Of a DNA stretch of 64,000 nucleotides, positions 49,201 through 62,722 are shown piece by piece; the stretch's first letter is position 1, and each line of letters begins with the position of its first letter. The DNA comes from Lethocerus indicus. Taxonomy: Eukaryota > Arthropoda > Insecta > Hemiptera > Belostomatidae. The DNA lies in assembly GCA_019843655.1 (NCBI GenBank), contig JACDQD010000011.1:11760604-11824603 (forward strand), read 5' to 3'. Made by a program: the position numbers and the translations under genes. The notes beneath the pieces are model-generated. The model saw nothing but the letters and a program-made list of their open reading frames with translations. It ran no database searches and was not told where the DNA came from.

Positions 49201-52200
49201 TCTAGTGTAAACTAGGGAAGGGAAAAAGGGAGAGACTGATATTAAACATTTTTCTCGAGTCAATTTAACGGCCTCGTTAGTACTCTTTTCGGTGGAGCGC
49301 CAGCGACGGGCTTTGGCGGAAACTTTTAAAACAATAATTTTTTCCTCAGCGGCCATCGCCCGAGGACAGGAATTGGGGAAGGGCGCCGGGTACCGGGTAC
49401 GGGCGATGCGATTAATGCTATTAGGAAAGCGCGCCGCGTTATTGGTATCCGCCGAGATTGGACGCTGAATCGGGGGGAGGGGGGACATGGAAAACTCTTT
49501 GAAGTTGGAAAAGGAAAGGAAATTAAACAACGGAAGGGAGCAACGGAGACGGCAAGGGGAGGGAATGAGAACTTGAGAAGGAGGGGCCCCGAAAGGAGAA
49601 GGAACTGTGGGACGAAACAGGCAAACTTTTAACAAACGAGATTGAAGGAATCCGATTGGCAAGCAATTAGGTTTTACCGCCCAAGTGCCGCTGCCAAACT
49701 TTCGGATATGAGACTCTGAGCCTTCGCCCGATTTCAATTCGTCGAGGATAAATTGGAAATTAATTTCGTTTCCTGCCAAATTGAAATGGAGATTTCGGCA
49801 ACGCAGAATGAGATTTGTTACTCCGGTAGCAGAACATACAGGTCCAAGCATCACGGTCTCTGTTTTAAAATTAATTATATATTATACACAAAAAGAAAAG
49901 TCTCTTTCTGTTTTCTCCACACGTCTCTTTTGTTTTAAACTGGGGTGGTGGCGGCTTCATTTATATATAGTTCATTTTACTCAATTAAATTGTTTCAATT
50001 TTCATTATCTTGGCAATAGATGACATTCACGCAGCCATTTATTACTAGTTTACACACATAGATAAATATCATTCATTCTTACAAGTAATTTTTTCTGCGA
50101 TTTACTTTAAAAGTTAAATACCTACAAGGACTGGATTCTGGTTAACAAGTCGTTATATTCCAAATTCCCTCCTCCACAATTCCCACAATTAAACTAATTT
50201 GATATTGAGCGCCAACAAGTATGGGTAAAATCGCAAGAATTATGTAAATATAGAAATTACCTGGGGACGTTAATTTTTATCTCAAACGGTGCTAATAAAA
50301 AATCAAATTTGGAAGGCGATTTGCCAAAATGAAGGCTATAGAAGCGGGCCTTCCCCCCGTCGGGGGTTTGGCCGGAGGAGACTGTTGACTCCTCTGAATT
50401 ATTAAATAAGACCATTAGCATAACCGCGCCCTCCCCCTTCGAACCCCAGCCGCCCCCTAATGGCCGCCCAATCGGGGCCGGAGACGGAATACGCGAAATG
50501 CAAATGCCGCACCCTAAAGAGTGTACTATCTACCAGACCTCTCCGCCCCTCCTTCTACAGTTTAATTGAAACGATTACTGACTCCGGTCCCCTCTTAAGA
50601 CCCCGACGGACAAAAGCAAATATTAAACGGAAGCTTTTCCTAGTCGTTTGCCCCGACGTTTTTTTTTTGGTGGGGGAGCCAGATTAATTTAGAGGACAGA
50701 ATTAGAAACAAAATGTGGAGCACTTCCGTAGAAATTCATTCTATGAGAAGGAGGGGCGAGTACGGGGGAGACAATATTATATTTATTAATTTGATTTAGA
50801 AGTAGATTTTGGTATTTCAATTAAGCTTAGTATTACCGCTGACGGGGCGCTTACATACTGTGGATTGTATCAATTTATACAAAATTCGCGAGGGCTGTAA
50901 TTATGAGCGCGATATTTTGTATGCTCGTGTAATAATTGTAAATTTAAGGTGGAAATAAATAATGATGTATATATTTGATATACTGTACTGGGGAAAGACG
51001 TGAATTCCGGCTTCAGCCTTTAAAAACTTTGTCAAAGCTGCGATGGTTAAACGCTCTCGCTTTTTTTCCCCCCTGTCGGTTGCTTTTTCTGCCATTCGGC
51101 GAGCAATAACACTAATTACTGGTCGGGCCGTCTCGCCAGAAGAGACGGGGGAAATGAAATTGTTCACTTTTATCGTCGAACGCCGGGGGATGAACGGGCT
51201 TTGGGGGCGCCCCGACGCCCTAATAAACGTTTCTAATTGAGTTCACGGCCCTCCCCGTCTGAATATTCGATGCGGGAGGAGCTTCCCGGCGTTCAATTGC
51301 TCCAATTCAATCCTTTGAATTGCTCCGCTTCAATCTAAGCGAAAGTCGAAAGGCGAAGGGAGCCGGCATAACGGGGCCACGAAGCCATCCAGCTTTTACC
51401 AACCCCTACCGACCGTCAATTAAATCGGTCACTGTAACTATTCTCGGGACGAAGGAAGTACAACAGATTTGAGAAAAATAAGATTTGAAAAAATTTCAGT
51501 TGTATGTACTATGAATAGTTAATTGATAAAATATCCAGCAAGTAAATGTTTATATATGTCCGTCTGCATATATAAGAAAGACTATATAAGAAATAAGCTA
51601 ACGTAAAATAGTGTTCAAACAGTGTATGTAAGATGCTGCAGCGGGATGACTTCATTTGACTTTTCCGGTATTTAATCAAGTATTGAAACTTTTAACTAGA
51701 AATATTGAAAATTATTTCTTTGATAATAACTTGGACATTCTGAATTTTAATGAAATATCATTATTCCTTAAATTTAATATAATAATTATAACTATAACTA
51801 TACGGTCGTAAGTTAATTCGGTGTATAGAGCTGGAGAATAAGGGAAGAAGGCAATTCCGGTGGTGGTGGTGGTGGTGGGCTTACCTTATGATTTATTGTA
51901 GGGGCATCCATTCGGGTCTCTCTGGAGACCTCATTTCTTATAGACTTTACCGCCCGGGCGAACTTTGTTTAAGTCAAAAGAGACCGCCCGGCCCAATCAA
52001 TCGCCGGCGGTGACATTGAAAATTTATCACTATTAGCCGTAGCAAAAATCAAAGTCCTAAAAGAAGACTCGAAATACTGGGGCTTTCGCATTCGTATAAA
52101 ATACCGTTATTTAATATATTTTGTGCCATCACTGGGTTGTTTTCTGTTATCACGACAATGGAAAAGAATGTTTTGAAAAATCAGGGAAATAATAATAAAG

Positions 52201-54667
52201 TCGCTCATTTTAAAACTCGTATGAGGGAAATATTTATAATGTGTTTGAGGGACGCTCATTTTGAATGGCGGACTGAGCTGGTTCGCGTGGAGCAATTGTC
52301 CGTGTTGGGCATACAAGCGCTTCGCCCCAACTTTCCCGAACTTAATCCGCCGGTCGACAACAGACGGATATATTCGTCCCCCGAGCATATTCGTCCAGGA
52401 AGTAGAGCGCTCAGTTTTAATTAATAATCTCCCACTGGGCGGTAAAAACCCTCGAACCCCGGACCGGGTAATCGGATTAAGAGAGGACATCGGGACACGC
52501 ACCGGCCGTAGGGAGGAAGAGAGATTGGGAGAAGGAGAGAGACAGTGAGAGAGGCTTGTTTTTTGGACGAAAAAAGTCATTAGCTTCTACCCGAACGTCG
52601 GCTACCCCAAACGTCCCTCCGCTAGAGTCCGGGGCCGCGTTAAATCCCCCTCAGGCGGTAGGCTTTTCATCTTCATTACGCCCCCCCCAACCCCAGTAAT
52701 GACAACGGCCGTTTTTAGCTTTGGCTCACGCACGCGCGCCGATTTCAAACGCGCCCGTGGGACGTCCGCGAGACTTCCCAATTAGAGAGGACTGGCAATC
52801 GTTCGGAAATCGGAAGAAGAAGTCCGTTTCAAAGCCGGTACAGCCCACTGAGAACGCTGAAGAGAATAGTGTAGAAGCTAAATAAGGGTATCCATGTCTG
52901 ACAACATGATACACAAGAAACTCGTACAGACTTAAAACTTTAATTGATAAATTGAAAATGTTGAACTATTTAGTTTTTTAGATTCCCAACTTCAGTGTTA
53001 ATTTATATATTATAACCATACATGAATTAATGTAACTGAAAATACGCTAGTGCGGAACTGTTAAGAGAGGGGTTGGGGTCCATGATATTTAAAATTTGCG
53101 GTTTTATAATAAAAATTAAAATTTGGCGAGGGATACATTTTTATAGCGTTAGTTCAATGTAGCTAAGGGGGTCATGTGGTATATGTGTCTCAAACTAATC
53201 AAGTCGTTTTTCTGGTCTCTTTTTTGAAGTGTCTTGGGATTGAAGTCTCGGGCATTGTTTTTCAGTCCTCTGTTGTGAAACTTGCCGCGGCAAAGCAAAG
53301 AAAGAAGCCCGACGGGGCAAAGTCCCGGCTCTGGCGGGGCTTTTGTCCCCCTTACCGATAGCGTAAGATTTGGCAAAACTTCGAATAAATTACACCGGCG
53401 CTGTTGTGGAACCAGTTGTGGGAAATTGGCAGCGCGATGTACGATAACGGGGGGTCGGTGCTTGGGTTATGACGGATCCGATTGGCGGGGGTGATTAATT
53501 TCTCTCTCGTGACGGGGTGGATACTCCGTTGGAATGCCAAAACCGTGTCGAGGATCAAAGGATTGGACCGAGGAAGGTCGGGGACAGATGCGACGCGATA
53601 GACAGGGGCATTATGCTCACATTTGCACCGCATATCTACATGTATTGACGTCCCCATGGTTCCTGGCAGCTAACGCCGGTCACGATTCTGGCTCTTGTAC
53701 TGGACGAAAATAACCAGTTAATTATCACATTTATATATTACTACAAATTATGCATTAACAATACCTCATAACACCAAGCTTAGGGAGTCATTGAAGAGGC
53801 ATTCCAATTCCGGATAATGATGATGAGAAAAAAGTATATTTTCATATGATAGACGAGATATCTATTTAAAATATCAACATTAGTTAGAATATCACATAAA
53901 GATGCTTTTGTTATGTGTAATTTTAAATCAAAATTAATACTGAGTTTGTTTTCCAACTATAACAATTACTATACAAAATGTATGTTATTTCAAGTTACCC
54001 TTTTGAAAGGGGGGTAATCTGAATAGTCCGGTTTTAGTATTAAGGTGTTCAATTCTGTAAAATTATTGCTCCTGCCTTTTTAGAAAGTGGAGGCTTTAAT
54101 TTTGAATTCAAGATTCGTTTTACGATCAGGAAAAACAATTTCTTGGGTAAGAGTCGTCGACACTACGATTCGTCGTGAGTCAAAACATATTCGTGATATC
54201 GCAGAAAACCTAAGTATCAGCAAATAATCTGTATGCGGATAGGCGAGATACACAAAAAAATAGACGGAGATGCAAATTCTCCTGACGCTATCCCATGCCC
54301 TAAGATCTGAATACGGGAGTCGGGGACGGAGACTGTATTTGAAAAAAATAGGGACCGAGATTGCTGATAGGGACCGCCGATGATTGGGGGAAATGACTGT
54401 ACCCTGGTTCCCCCGGGGGAGGGTACCAAGCCCGTGCCGGACCCGTACCCGAACCAACCCCGGTGTTCTTGGATTTGGGCAAACAGTCCGGGCAACCCAC
54501 CGCTTAGATCCCCCCGAGACCCGGACCTAAAACAAGGCAAATTGGTAGAGAATCCTCCCACCGTTTTATCAAGCAGGGGTCGACCAAATACCGGCCGGAT
54601 ATTATTCTGAATTTCTGTTGGATTTAAACAACATTCATTTCTTAGTTCTGATTTTTCGCTTTAGGAA
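46213..54667. other. Unassigned 8.5-kb interval
   Basis: Contains a GC-rich pocket at 47.87-48.07 kb, the GGT repeat at 51.86 kb and a 228-codon minus-strand frame at 49165-49851 of unknown nature. No family could be named for any frame. Confidence 0.6.
51859..51877 (+). repeat. (GGT)n microsatellite
   Basis: Six tandem GGT units. Confidence 0.95.
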
Positions 54668-55017
54668 GATTCGCCAAAAAACGTCTTTTCTCACCGTGTG
54701 GACTTCTAATTTTAGTTTCTAATTTATTTATTTATAAAATGTTTATGAATAGTCACTAGTATAATTATTGAAAGTCCTTGGTGTTCCTGTCAACAGTTTT
54801 ATGGAGCTTCCATCAGACTTGTGCGCCTTCTTTTTATTATTTTCTTTCTTAATCAACCGATAATCGTGTCCGCATATAACCTCCGAGTAGTTGTGTTCAG
54901 AAGTTTGGGACAACAGTGAGTCACCAATAAAGAATGTAGCTCGTGCATGGGTCCATTCTTTATCTCTCTTTCTTTTGTGGACACGCTTTTTCATGTCACT
55001 ACTTGTTAGTCATTGTC
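54668..55017 (-). repeat. Dispersed repeat, copy 2, with an 83-codon frame
   Basis: Second copy of the 42.5-kb repeat, carrying about 30 extra bases near 54750. On the minus strand an ATG at 54994 opens an 83-residue frame to 54743, starting MKKRVHKRKRDKEWTH and containing the same lysine-rich centre (LIKKENNKKKAHKSDGSS). It may be a fragment of a transposon protein or of a dispersed gene exon; no family could be named. Confidence 0.9.
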
Positions 55018-57398
55018 GAGAAGTTGTTGAGAAGTTGTGAAAGACAATTATTGTTTTTGAATTTCTGTACGCATTGTTATTTAAAGAAGATAATAAAGGA
55101 GACAGGAATTTGATAAAATTCATATATTGATTAAATGCATACGACACGACCTTCTTCTATATCCGTCGTTCCTTCTACACTACCTCTCTCTCTTTCTCTC
55201 TCTACACTGTATTTCTCTCACCAACACCGGATTCAAATTCGTTTCCGGAAATCCCCGCCACTATTGTCCCACTCTCCATTGGATAACCGAGCCCCAGAGT
55301 TTTTCTCTTTTTTAACAAATCCGAAAATAAAAGGTGGGGCATGTTTTTTGTTGTAAAATTGGAATTTCACCGTTCGCCGGGCATTCCAGAGCCGGTTTGT
55401 ATTATACAACTCCACAGTGTAATATTCAAACAGTAGTAATAGTAATGCTAATAATCTATATGAAGTACCGCTATTCAATTGGTCATTAATTCTTGGTCGT
55501 CGAGAAGAAAAAAACGCACCCGCACAAACAAAAAAACAGCCCAAATAGCAATTAATTAACCAAATAACCGTTCCCAAATTCTTAAGTGTGAAGAATATAA
55601 ATATAAAAATTTGGTTTTTTTCATTTTTGTGTGAAGATTATTCGCGGAAGGTGTTAACAGCGTGGCTACATTTTTTGGCCGGCAATTAAAGTGCAGTTCG
55701 GGGACTGGCTAACCGCCCGACTGTATGAAACCGAGACCGTGGCCCGTTTATTACTAACGCCGCCGGTACCGTGTTTTTCCGAACCGCCGTGAACCCCTCC
55801 GGCCGGCGTCCTATTATTAACCTACCGGCGCTAAGCTCGGTCCAAAATTTACGGCGACGGACACTGTTTATTTGTCCGCTGTCTGCGCCCGCTTTCCTCC
55901 ATACAAAGCGGTTACACTTGTTTCCGACCCCCCCCCCGTTGGCCGAACCAAATGGGGGGAAATTTTTCCGCCCGACCTAGCCCAAGGGCGGTTAGCCGTG
56001 GAAAAATAGGTCCGACATTTTACAATGCTGTCGTTGGTTTTTTCTTTTTTTTTCTCCCCCGACACCTCCGCTGTCGTTGACCGACCGCTTTGCGGGGAAT
56101 TTCAATGTACGGGGCCGCCGATAACCCCATCTATCTCAACCGGGAACTAATTGCACAGTGGATGATGACTCTTTGAGACTCTGTTTAGACAGAACTAGAT
56201 TTAGCCGAATTCGGGTATCAAAGAATTTATATGAACTCCCGTCCGATCCTCTTCGAGCGTCATAAAAAAAATCTCGAACTTGACGAATCTCGTGAGGATT
56301 TTGGAATAATTCAGTCTACAAGTTTTTTAAACTCCAATAGTAACTGTGCAGCGACAATGTTGATATTTCATCAACCATACTAATTTAGGGCCAGATTGGT
56401 ACTGCCAGTGACAAGAGAGGCAATAAACTTATTATAATTTTTATGTTACTCGGCAGGTTAATTTTTGTCGGTCGAAAAACCAAGTATCGGCTGTATTTAA
56501 TTGTAATTGAGACGATTTAATTGGCATTCTACAACACTGTGCTTTTTTTTAATAACCACAATTATGTTTTTTACGAAAATGATTATTTCCGCTGTTGATC
56601 AATTTTGTCGAATCCCAACTGTGCGACATAAACCGTGTCAATTGTTATTCGATATTTACCCCTAAAATCGGGCGAGATAATATTACGGCTTTGGGGGTTA
56701 GGGGGGGGGGCAATTAAGTCATTTAACACCGATCAAGCCCCGTAGGAGCCTCTAATGAATTGGTATCGCAAGTCGCGAGGGATGCGGAGCCGCGAGATCG
56801 GGTGTCCGGGGATAGTGGCTGGGCGTGAGGCTGAGGTTTGTAACGTTAGTAACAAATTGATTATAGGCTATGAATGGGTTAGCGCGGGACCGGCGTGTAG
56901 GGGATGATCAAGAAGATTCGCATAAATAATATCTCGCGTTACCTCCCCTTTCTCTCCAACTCCTACCCCGTCCTGTGAAACTCGAACCGACGTAACCATC
57001 TGAGCGCACTGTTCCAAATTCAGCCGGTGAATCAATGGATTACTCGGAAGTTATTTCCATGAATTAGACATACGAAACGGAAATTTGATTGGGTCATATA
57101 TTAATAAAATATAAGCTTTCAATCGAGTCATTTTTATTATTAATCAATAAATGTCAATTTACATCTGATATTCTTCAAATGAATTTTTTTCGCAATGGTA
57201 TTGTAATTAGTTCGAATCCATATAATTGGCAGAAATGTAATTACATGCCTATATATATATATATATATATATATTGTAGATACATTTATTAGTGCTTTTT
57301 GTCATCGAGTATAGAAGGTATATGACGGTCTTTCTAAACCCCAAAGAAAACCTTTGGTTTTCTTACACAATTTTTTCGTTATTTAAAAATTATCAAAA

Positions 57399-57449
<51 letters not shown>

Positions 57450-57830
57450 TATATACAATATCAAAACCACAGTAAAAATAGGGTCAAAAAGAGGAGTGCT
57501 GGTAAGGGAGGCTGAGCCATGGAGGATTAGGAAGTAAAGGGGGTCGAGTAAGAAGGGGCAAGAGGGGCCGAAGGGAGAGGGCTAATGCTCCCAGTGTATA
57601 CAGCTCACGTAGCCCAAAACTCAGCATGAATGTAGATATACAGGCTTCTCGACCGCGCCCCCCCCCCTTCAACTTATACTTCGCTCTTACACCGAGTTTT
57701 AAGTCCCTCGCCTCCCCCACAGCCGCCACACGAACCCACTATCGGGCACCGGCCCCCCTTCAGAGCCCACTTCAGGCTTCGGCCGGCCAAACGAGCCAAT
57801 CGGAGAATGAAGGTCCCAATCCAATAACAA
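55018..57830. other. Unassigned interval
   Basis: CT-rich stretch at 55.18-55.20 kb and the AT microsatellites at 57.2-57.4 kb. Nothing else recognised. Confidence 0.6.
57249..57446 (+). repeat. Two (AT)n microsatellites
   Basis: AT runs at about 57249-57273 and 57402-57446, separated by unique AT-rich sequence. Confidence 0.97.
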
Positions 57831-57911
57831 CTATATATTCAAGTATTATATATATTCGTGTCTACAGCCCATTTCCGCAGGAATTTCGCATTAAACGATA
57901 ATAATATTTTT
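57831..57911 (+). repeat. 81-bp direct repeat flanking fold-back half J, copy 1
   Basis: Starts CTATATATTCAAG and contains GTGTCTACAGCCCATTTCC. It is identical to the copy at 58115-58195 except for one base (ATTAAAC here, ATTGAAC there). Six bases later comes the TTAA terminus of the fold-back half. Confidence 0.95.
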
Positions 57912-57916
57912 TAAAT

Positions 57917-58105
57917 TTAATATACCTGTTTTGTGGTCTGCGAGGGGTTGGAATACTGTAGGTTCGTGATGTTTCTGTCTCCTCTCGCTGGTTTGGTCTT
58001 TTGCTAGACCGGTTTCGGCTGCTCGCCATCTTCAGTAGCGGTGTTAGTCACTGTTAGCACTTTGGATGTTTTTTGGGCATCCTCAATGCACTGTCACTTT
58101 CATAT
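57917..58105. mobile_element. Fold-back element, left half J
   Basis: A complete left arm of about 189 bp from TTAATATACCTG to CACTGTCACTTTC, close to the family consensus. It stops exactly where the loop should begin; no right arm follows. Instead it is flanked on both sides by an 81-bp duplication, listed separately. Confidence 0.85.
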
Positions 58106-58114
58106 GTTTACTGT

Positions 58115-58195
58115 CTATATATTCAAGTATTATATATATTCGTGTCTACAGCCCATTTCCGCAGGAATTTCGCATTGAACGATAATAATATTTTT
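58115..58195 (+). repeat. 81-bp direct repeat flanking fold-back half J, copy 2
   Basis: Second copy of the 81-bp unit, beginning ten bases after the end of the fold-back half arm. One mismatch to copy 1 implies a recent duplication. It is far longer than the four-base target duplication expected of a TTAA-type insertion. Confidence 0.95.
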
Positions 58196-59654
58196 AATAA
58201 TTTTTAAAATGGTTAACCCCTGAATTAATAATACGGACAGGGTCAAAGTTGGCAATCATACTGAAAATTTAAATACAGAATTAAACTTGCTATTGTAGGT
58301 TGCGACATCGTGATTGTCCGCCATCAGAATTAATGAACAATTATTTATTATAATGTTTTGCCGTTACATAAAAACCAGGAGGTAGATACGTTTCTCAGTT
58401 GTTCCAAGATCGGTTCCTCTGAGAAGTTTTTCCCTTTTTGGCGGTTGGGTGGAAGGAAGGGGGGGTGCACGGGGTTCACGGGAAGTGGAATGTTAATGAA
58501 AACGTCTGTTATTTGAACACCGAAAATTGCGACAACTCGAAAGGAACTTAGCCCGGAGGCCCTACCGCCGGGAGTATTCCCGCGGTGGTTTCATTTTATC
58601 GAATACCCGGGAAAATGAATACTGTTTTGTTCCAAGCTCCCGGGTCCGCAATCGGGAAGGAATTCCTCCCTCTCTCTCTCTCCTCACTCTCTCTGATAAG
58701 GCGACAGCGAAATGAAAGCGCTCGGATGACGGAAAAAGGACCAATAATGATGTCAATTTCCATTTGAAAATGGCGCAGTGTTAAATTCTCAACTTTAGGT
58801 GACCTTTATAAAGCGGCCGGCAATATTAGCAGCAGTACGAAATATTAACTGTAAAAGGGATATGACTGGAGTCCTCGAGAAAATGTCAATTTTGACAAAG
58901 ATGAAGTACGGTCCTTTCTTGACAGGGCTATAATTATAGTAAAGAATAACAAGAAGAAACAGGATTATATATATTCATGTGCGAATGTGTGTCCCAGACT
59001 CATCAATCCTACATTCTCAGCCCCTCAGTACCACGCATTTAAACACTTGTGGAGTTGCCACCTGCTGAATAAAACCTACCTCAGGGTATCTACCCCACAG
59101 ATGTGTTACTGCCTTGGTAATCGTGAGCGAGACATGCCGATATATACCGTCGTGTACATGAGTGCACTTCATATACCTCCGGTATCCTTTGCTGGAAGAA
59201 AATGTATCATCGAATTTTCTGCCTCAAATCGCCTAATCGATTCTAATGTGCACCAGTCTGAACTTACTGGTGACCGTCACTTGACATTAACATCAGGCTG
59301 CAAATTAACATAATTACTTTCCTCGATATTAACACGTGTTTTCCACGAGGTTCGTTTAAGCTATTAGTTGTAATTGGGCCGATTAAATTGGGTAATTTAC
59401 AAAGTACCGCAATTTTTTTTTAAATTCGCGTTCAGGAGCCAAACGTGTGGTCGCATCGCCATGCGGTCACAGTGTCCTGTATCTGTATCCCCACCCTAAC
59501 CACCCCTTCGAGCCACCCCGCCCCATCCGAAGTACTGTCCGATATTCGATTGAAGCTGAGAGCCCCGCATTCGAGTCGGGTAGGCATAATTGGTAGCGGC
59601 GAAGTGACCCTGCCCCCTCTAATTAAGCTTCCGCCCGTCGGGGTCTAATTACCG

Positions 59655-59696
59655 CCCGGTCTCCCTCCCTCCCTCCTCTCTCTCTCTCTCTCCTCT
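59655..59696 (+). repeat. (CCCT)n and (CT)n tract
   Basis: A pyrimidine-only run of CCCT then CT units. Confidence 0.93.
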
Positions 59697-62599
59697 CATT
59701 CAGCCGGTGACCGTGTTTCGGTCGCTCTCTGTCTCCGGCCAGCGCCACGAATCTGCCGTGAAAAATTCACGATAATGGATAAATCTATAAACGGGTATCT
59801 TACGCTGCATTCATATACTGTTGTAACCAATTTTAAGACCAATCTTGTCTTTTGGCTGAGCGCGAATATTTCATTAACCGTTCCAAAATATGGCCGGTTC
59901 TTCGGTACGATAATGTCGCAGCCAGCACAGACTAGAGAGATTGTACCATGTGGTTTCATATTCCACAGATTAAATTTGATTCTGTGTTGAAAAGAAACAG
60001 AAAAATAAATTTATAATGCTGACTCAGTGTCTATGAAATGTTGGTTCCATTAAAGCCGGATAGATAAAAGTTGAAAAATGTTATTAGTCCTTTTTTTCGC
60101 GGTTCGTAACAAATTATTTTCATGTACTCCGCTCAACAGTTTATACGGGAACGGGATGCATCAATTCTGGTCGCGCCGAACATGTGCACTCGGAGCTATT
60201 AACTTGTCCTATTAAATGTCGGCATCGACCGTTCAGCGGCGTCCCGTCTCAGGCGCCAGATGTCCCGCGGCCTCGTCCGCAGACGACGTCTAATTTATGC
60301 CCCCACGGCAATATTTCCATTAGCGGGAGGCTCACTAAGGGCCGTACAGTAATCGGTAGTGCAGCTGGCCCAAGACTTATGGCAGCTCCGCTCTAGCCAC
60401 CGCCAGACGGGCAGACACCGACCTAATAATCGTTAGTTATTTTGTCATCGCTGCTAACCGCAACAACCTATACTTTTAATTCCGGCTGTTACAGAGCACA
60501 GATGGACGAAAGAAAATTTTATTGCCGGACGGTTATTGACTCGGAATTGTTGAAATGATGTTTTTCTAATTTTTCGTTTCAATTAGTCGCTCTTGCCTAT
60601 TTTTAAATCCTTATAAAGGAGGGTAGTCCGTGTCCTTGGGGAACAGTGTAGTATTCCTTCAGCTGGGAGCCTACTTAGGAGGGCCGTAGGAGGGCGTTGC
60701 GGCTAACACAATGAGCCTTGTTACACTGCCACCAGCCGCGGCCGCGTTAATGGACTGTCTAAGGCATTGTCTCTGTTAATGTCCCGGTTTTTCCATTGTT
60801 CCGCGGGCACCCTCCCCGGTTCAGTTTCGAAGCGGAAGGGAGGATTTCTTCTGTATTTTTTTTGCCGGCGGGGGTTTATCGCCCCCTCAACCCCTCTTTT
60901 ATTATCTGGCCGGTTATTTTTTTTTCTACTCCTTTCGTTATTTCGTATTTTTCGACCGGCTCGGGACCGCCGGGGACAAAATCCTGACCGAAGTTACGGA
61001 CGAAGGGGCGCGGACAACTGAAGTAAGGGCGGGGATCCGGTCCGGATTTAATCCCCCCGGGGATTCATGCCGGGGATGTTTCTGTCACAAAATTAAAACA
61101 ACGTTTTGGGGGGAGCCGGATCCCGAAACGTGATTAGGAATTTTTAAGAAGGATGAATTCTTCCCACGCGGTGGATAGCATTAACAGCGTCCGAAAACAT
61201 AGTAGGGGCTAAAATAATTTTTCAAAAATGTCCCAGAGTAAATAGATATATACTACCGTTAAAACAGTATCCATTAAAACAGTTTAATATACAACTATTT
61301 TAACAAAATTAATTTTAAAAAATAAGAGCATATAATGAACAATTTCTATAAGGACATATAATACTTTACGAATATGTGGCTCTTATCGGTAAATATACTT
61401 TATAACGAAGTCAGCCACCGTCGGCTTAGCCGTTCAAATGATGCACGGTCCCCGTTCCGACGGCGGGTCTCTCGGCTTTGCGGTCTCGCGCAATTTTTAT
61501 TTTTTCCCTCGCGGCGGAAAATAAAGAAAAAAAAATAATCCAATCCAAATCTCCCCTTTGAAAATTCGCCCCGGGATAAACTCCGGGCAGAGGAGGAGCA
61601 GATCTCCGGAAACGAGCTCGTTAGGAAGCGGGTTTGTGCCACTTACCTGGTCTTAGCGGCGGGGGCCGCAGACGGGCCGCCATTAAGAAAATTCCGCCAA
61701 TCGGTTTTCCCGCGAATGGGAAGGAAAACCGGTCTGCCGCCGCACAACTTCGAGTTTCTTCCGTAGCGTATTTGGTTTAAGGAGGAGGATTAAAAAAATG
61801 ATTTTCCCGTTAAGAGGCACCACCGTATTCATATTTAAGAGGTAATGTAGTAAAAGTAAAATGAAATAGAATTTTCCATGGAATTCCCAATTAATTTCTA
61901 TATTTCCTGTATATATTTAATTGCTAATTACAATTACTAATTTGAATTTGTAACGTCAGCAGCTGTTAAATTCCAGTACAATCTATACAATACTTTCCTC
62001 CAGTACAATAGTGAATCAATTAACTGAGAACAGTGATAGTGCTAAAGGAATGTTCGATCGACCAACAGTCTTGGGCATAGGACTAAAATCAACGAGAGGA
62101 CTCGGAAAAGCGTAATTGTAATAATATTATAAAGGGTTAAATTTAATGACTTGTTCGACTTTCGCAAATCTCATATTCTATTAATCAAAGCGAAGATTAT
62201 TAAAACATGTTGCGCGGGTTAATATTTGTAGAGTGGGACAAATTAACTGTTACGCAATCGGTTCATTACATATTTCGTCGCATATTGCAAACTGCCTCTG
62301 AAAACAATATCGGATTGAGTCGATTTCGAAGTTAAAATTTAATTAATTTGGCGAAAATTAATTTTACAAATAGCGAATATTGTCGAACGGACGATGTACA
62401 ACTTGGACGGGGGCGAATTGTAAATCGGAGTATAACTTTCGATTATTTTGTCGAGTTCATCGTTCCGGGAGAATCAGCTGAGGCGGGAGCAGAAAAACGG
62501 GAATGGATAGAGTGGACAGATGAGTGCGCAAGATGAACAGAGGCCGGGGTGAATTTAATTTTCTCCGGCCGGCGATACAAGAAAGGGACGGTCGAATAA

Positions 62600-62722
62600 A
62601 ACCGGAGGGGAGGGGAGAGGGGAGGGAGAGAGGGGAAGGAGGAGAGAGGGAGAGGGCGGGAGGGAGAGAGGGAGAGGGCGGGAGGGAGAGGGAGAAAGGG
62701 AGAAAGGGAGAAAGGGGGCCCC
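62600..62722 (+). repeat. Purine-only tract of about 120 bp
   Basis: Nearly all G and A on the plus strand, built from GGGAGAG, GGGAGGGAGAG and GGGAGAAA units. A partial tandem unit containing GGGCGGGAGGGAGAG occurs twice. It could adopt triplex structure. Confidence 0.93.

Noticed and set aside
52440..52475. Reverse-strand GGGGTTCGAGGG resembling a B box
   Set aside because: The CC following the consensus is missing and no tRNA-like fold is present.
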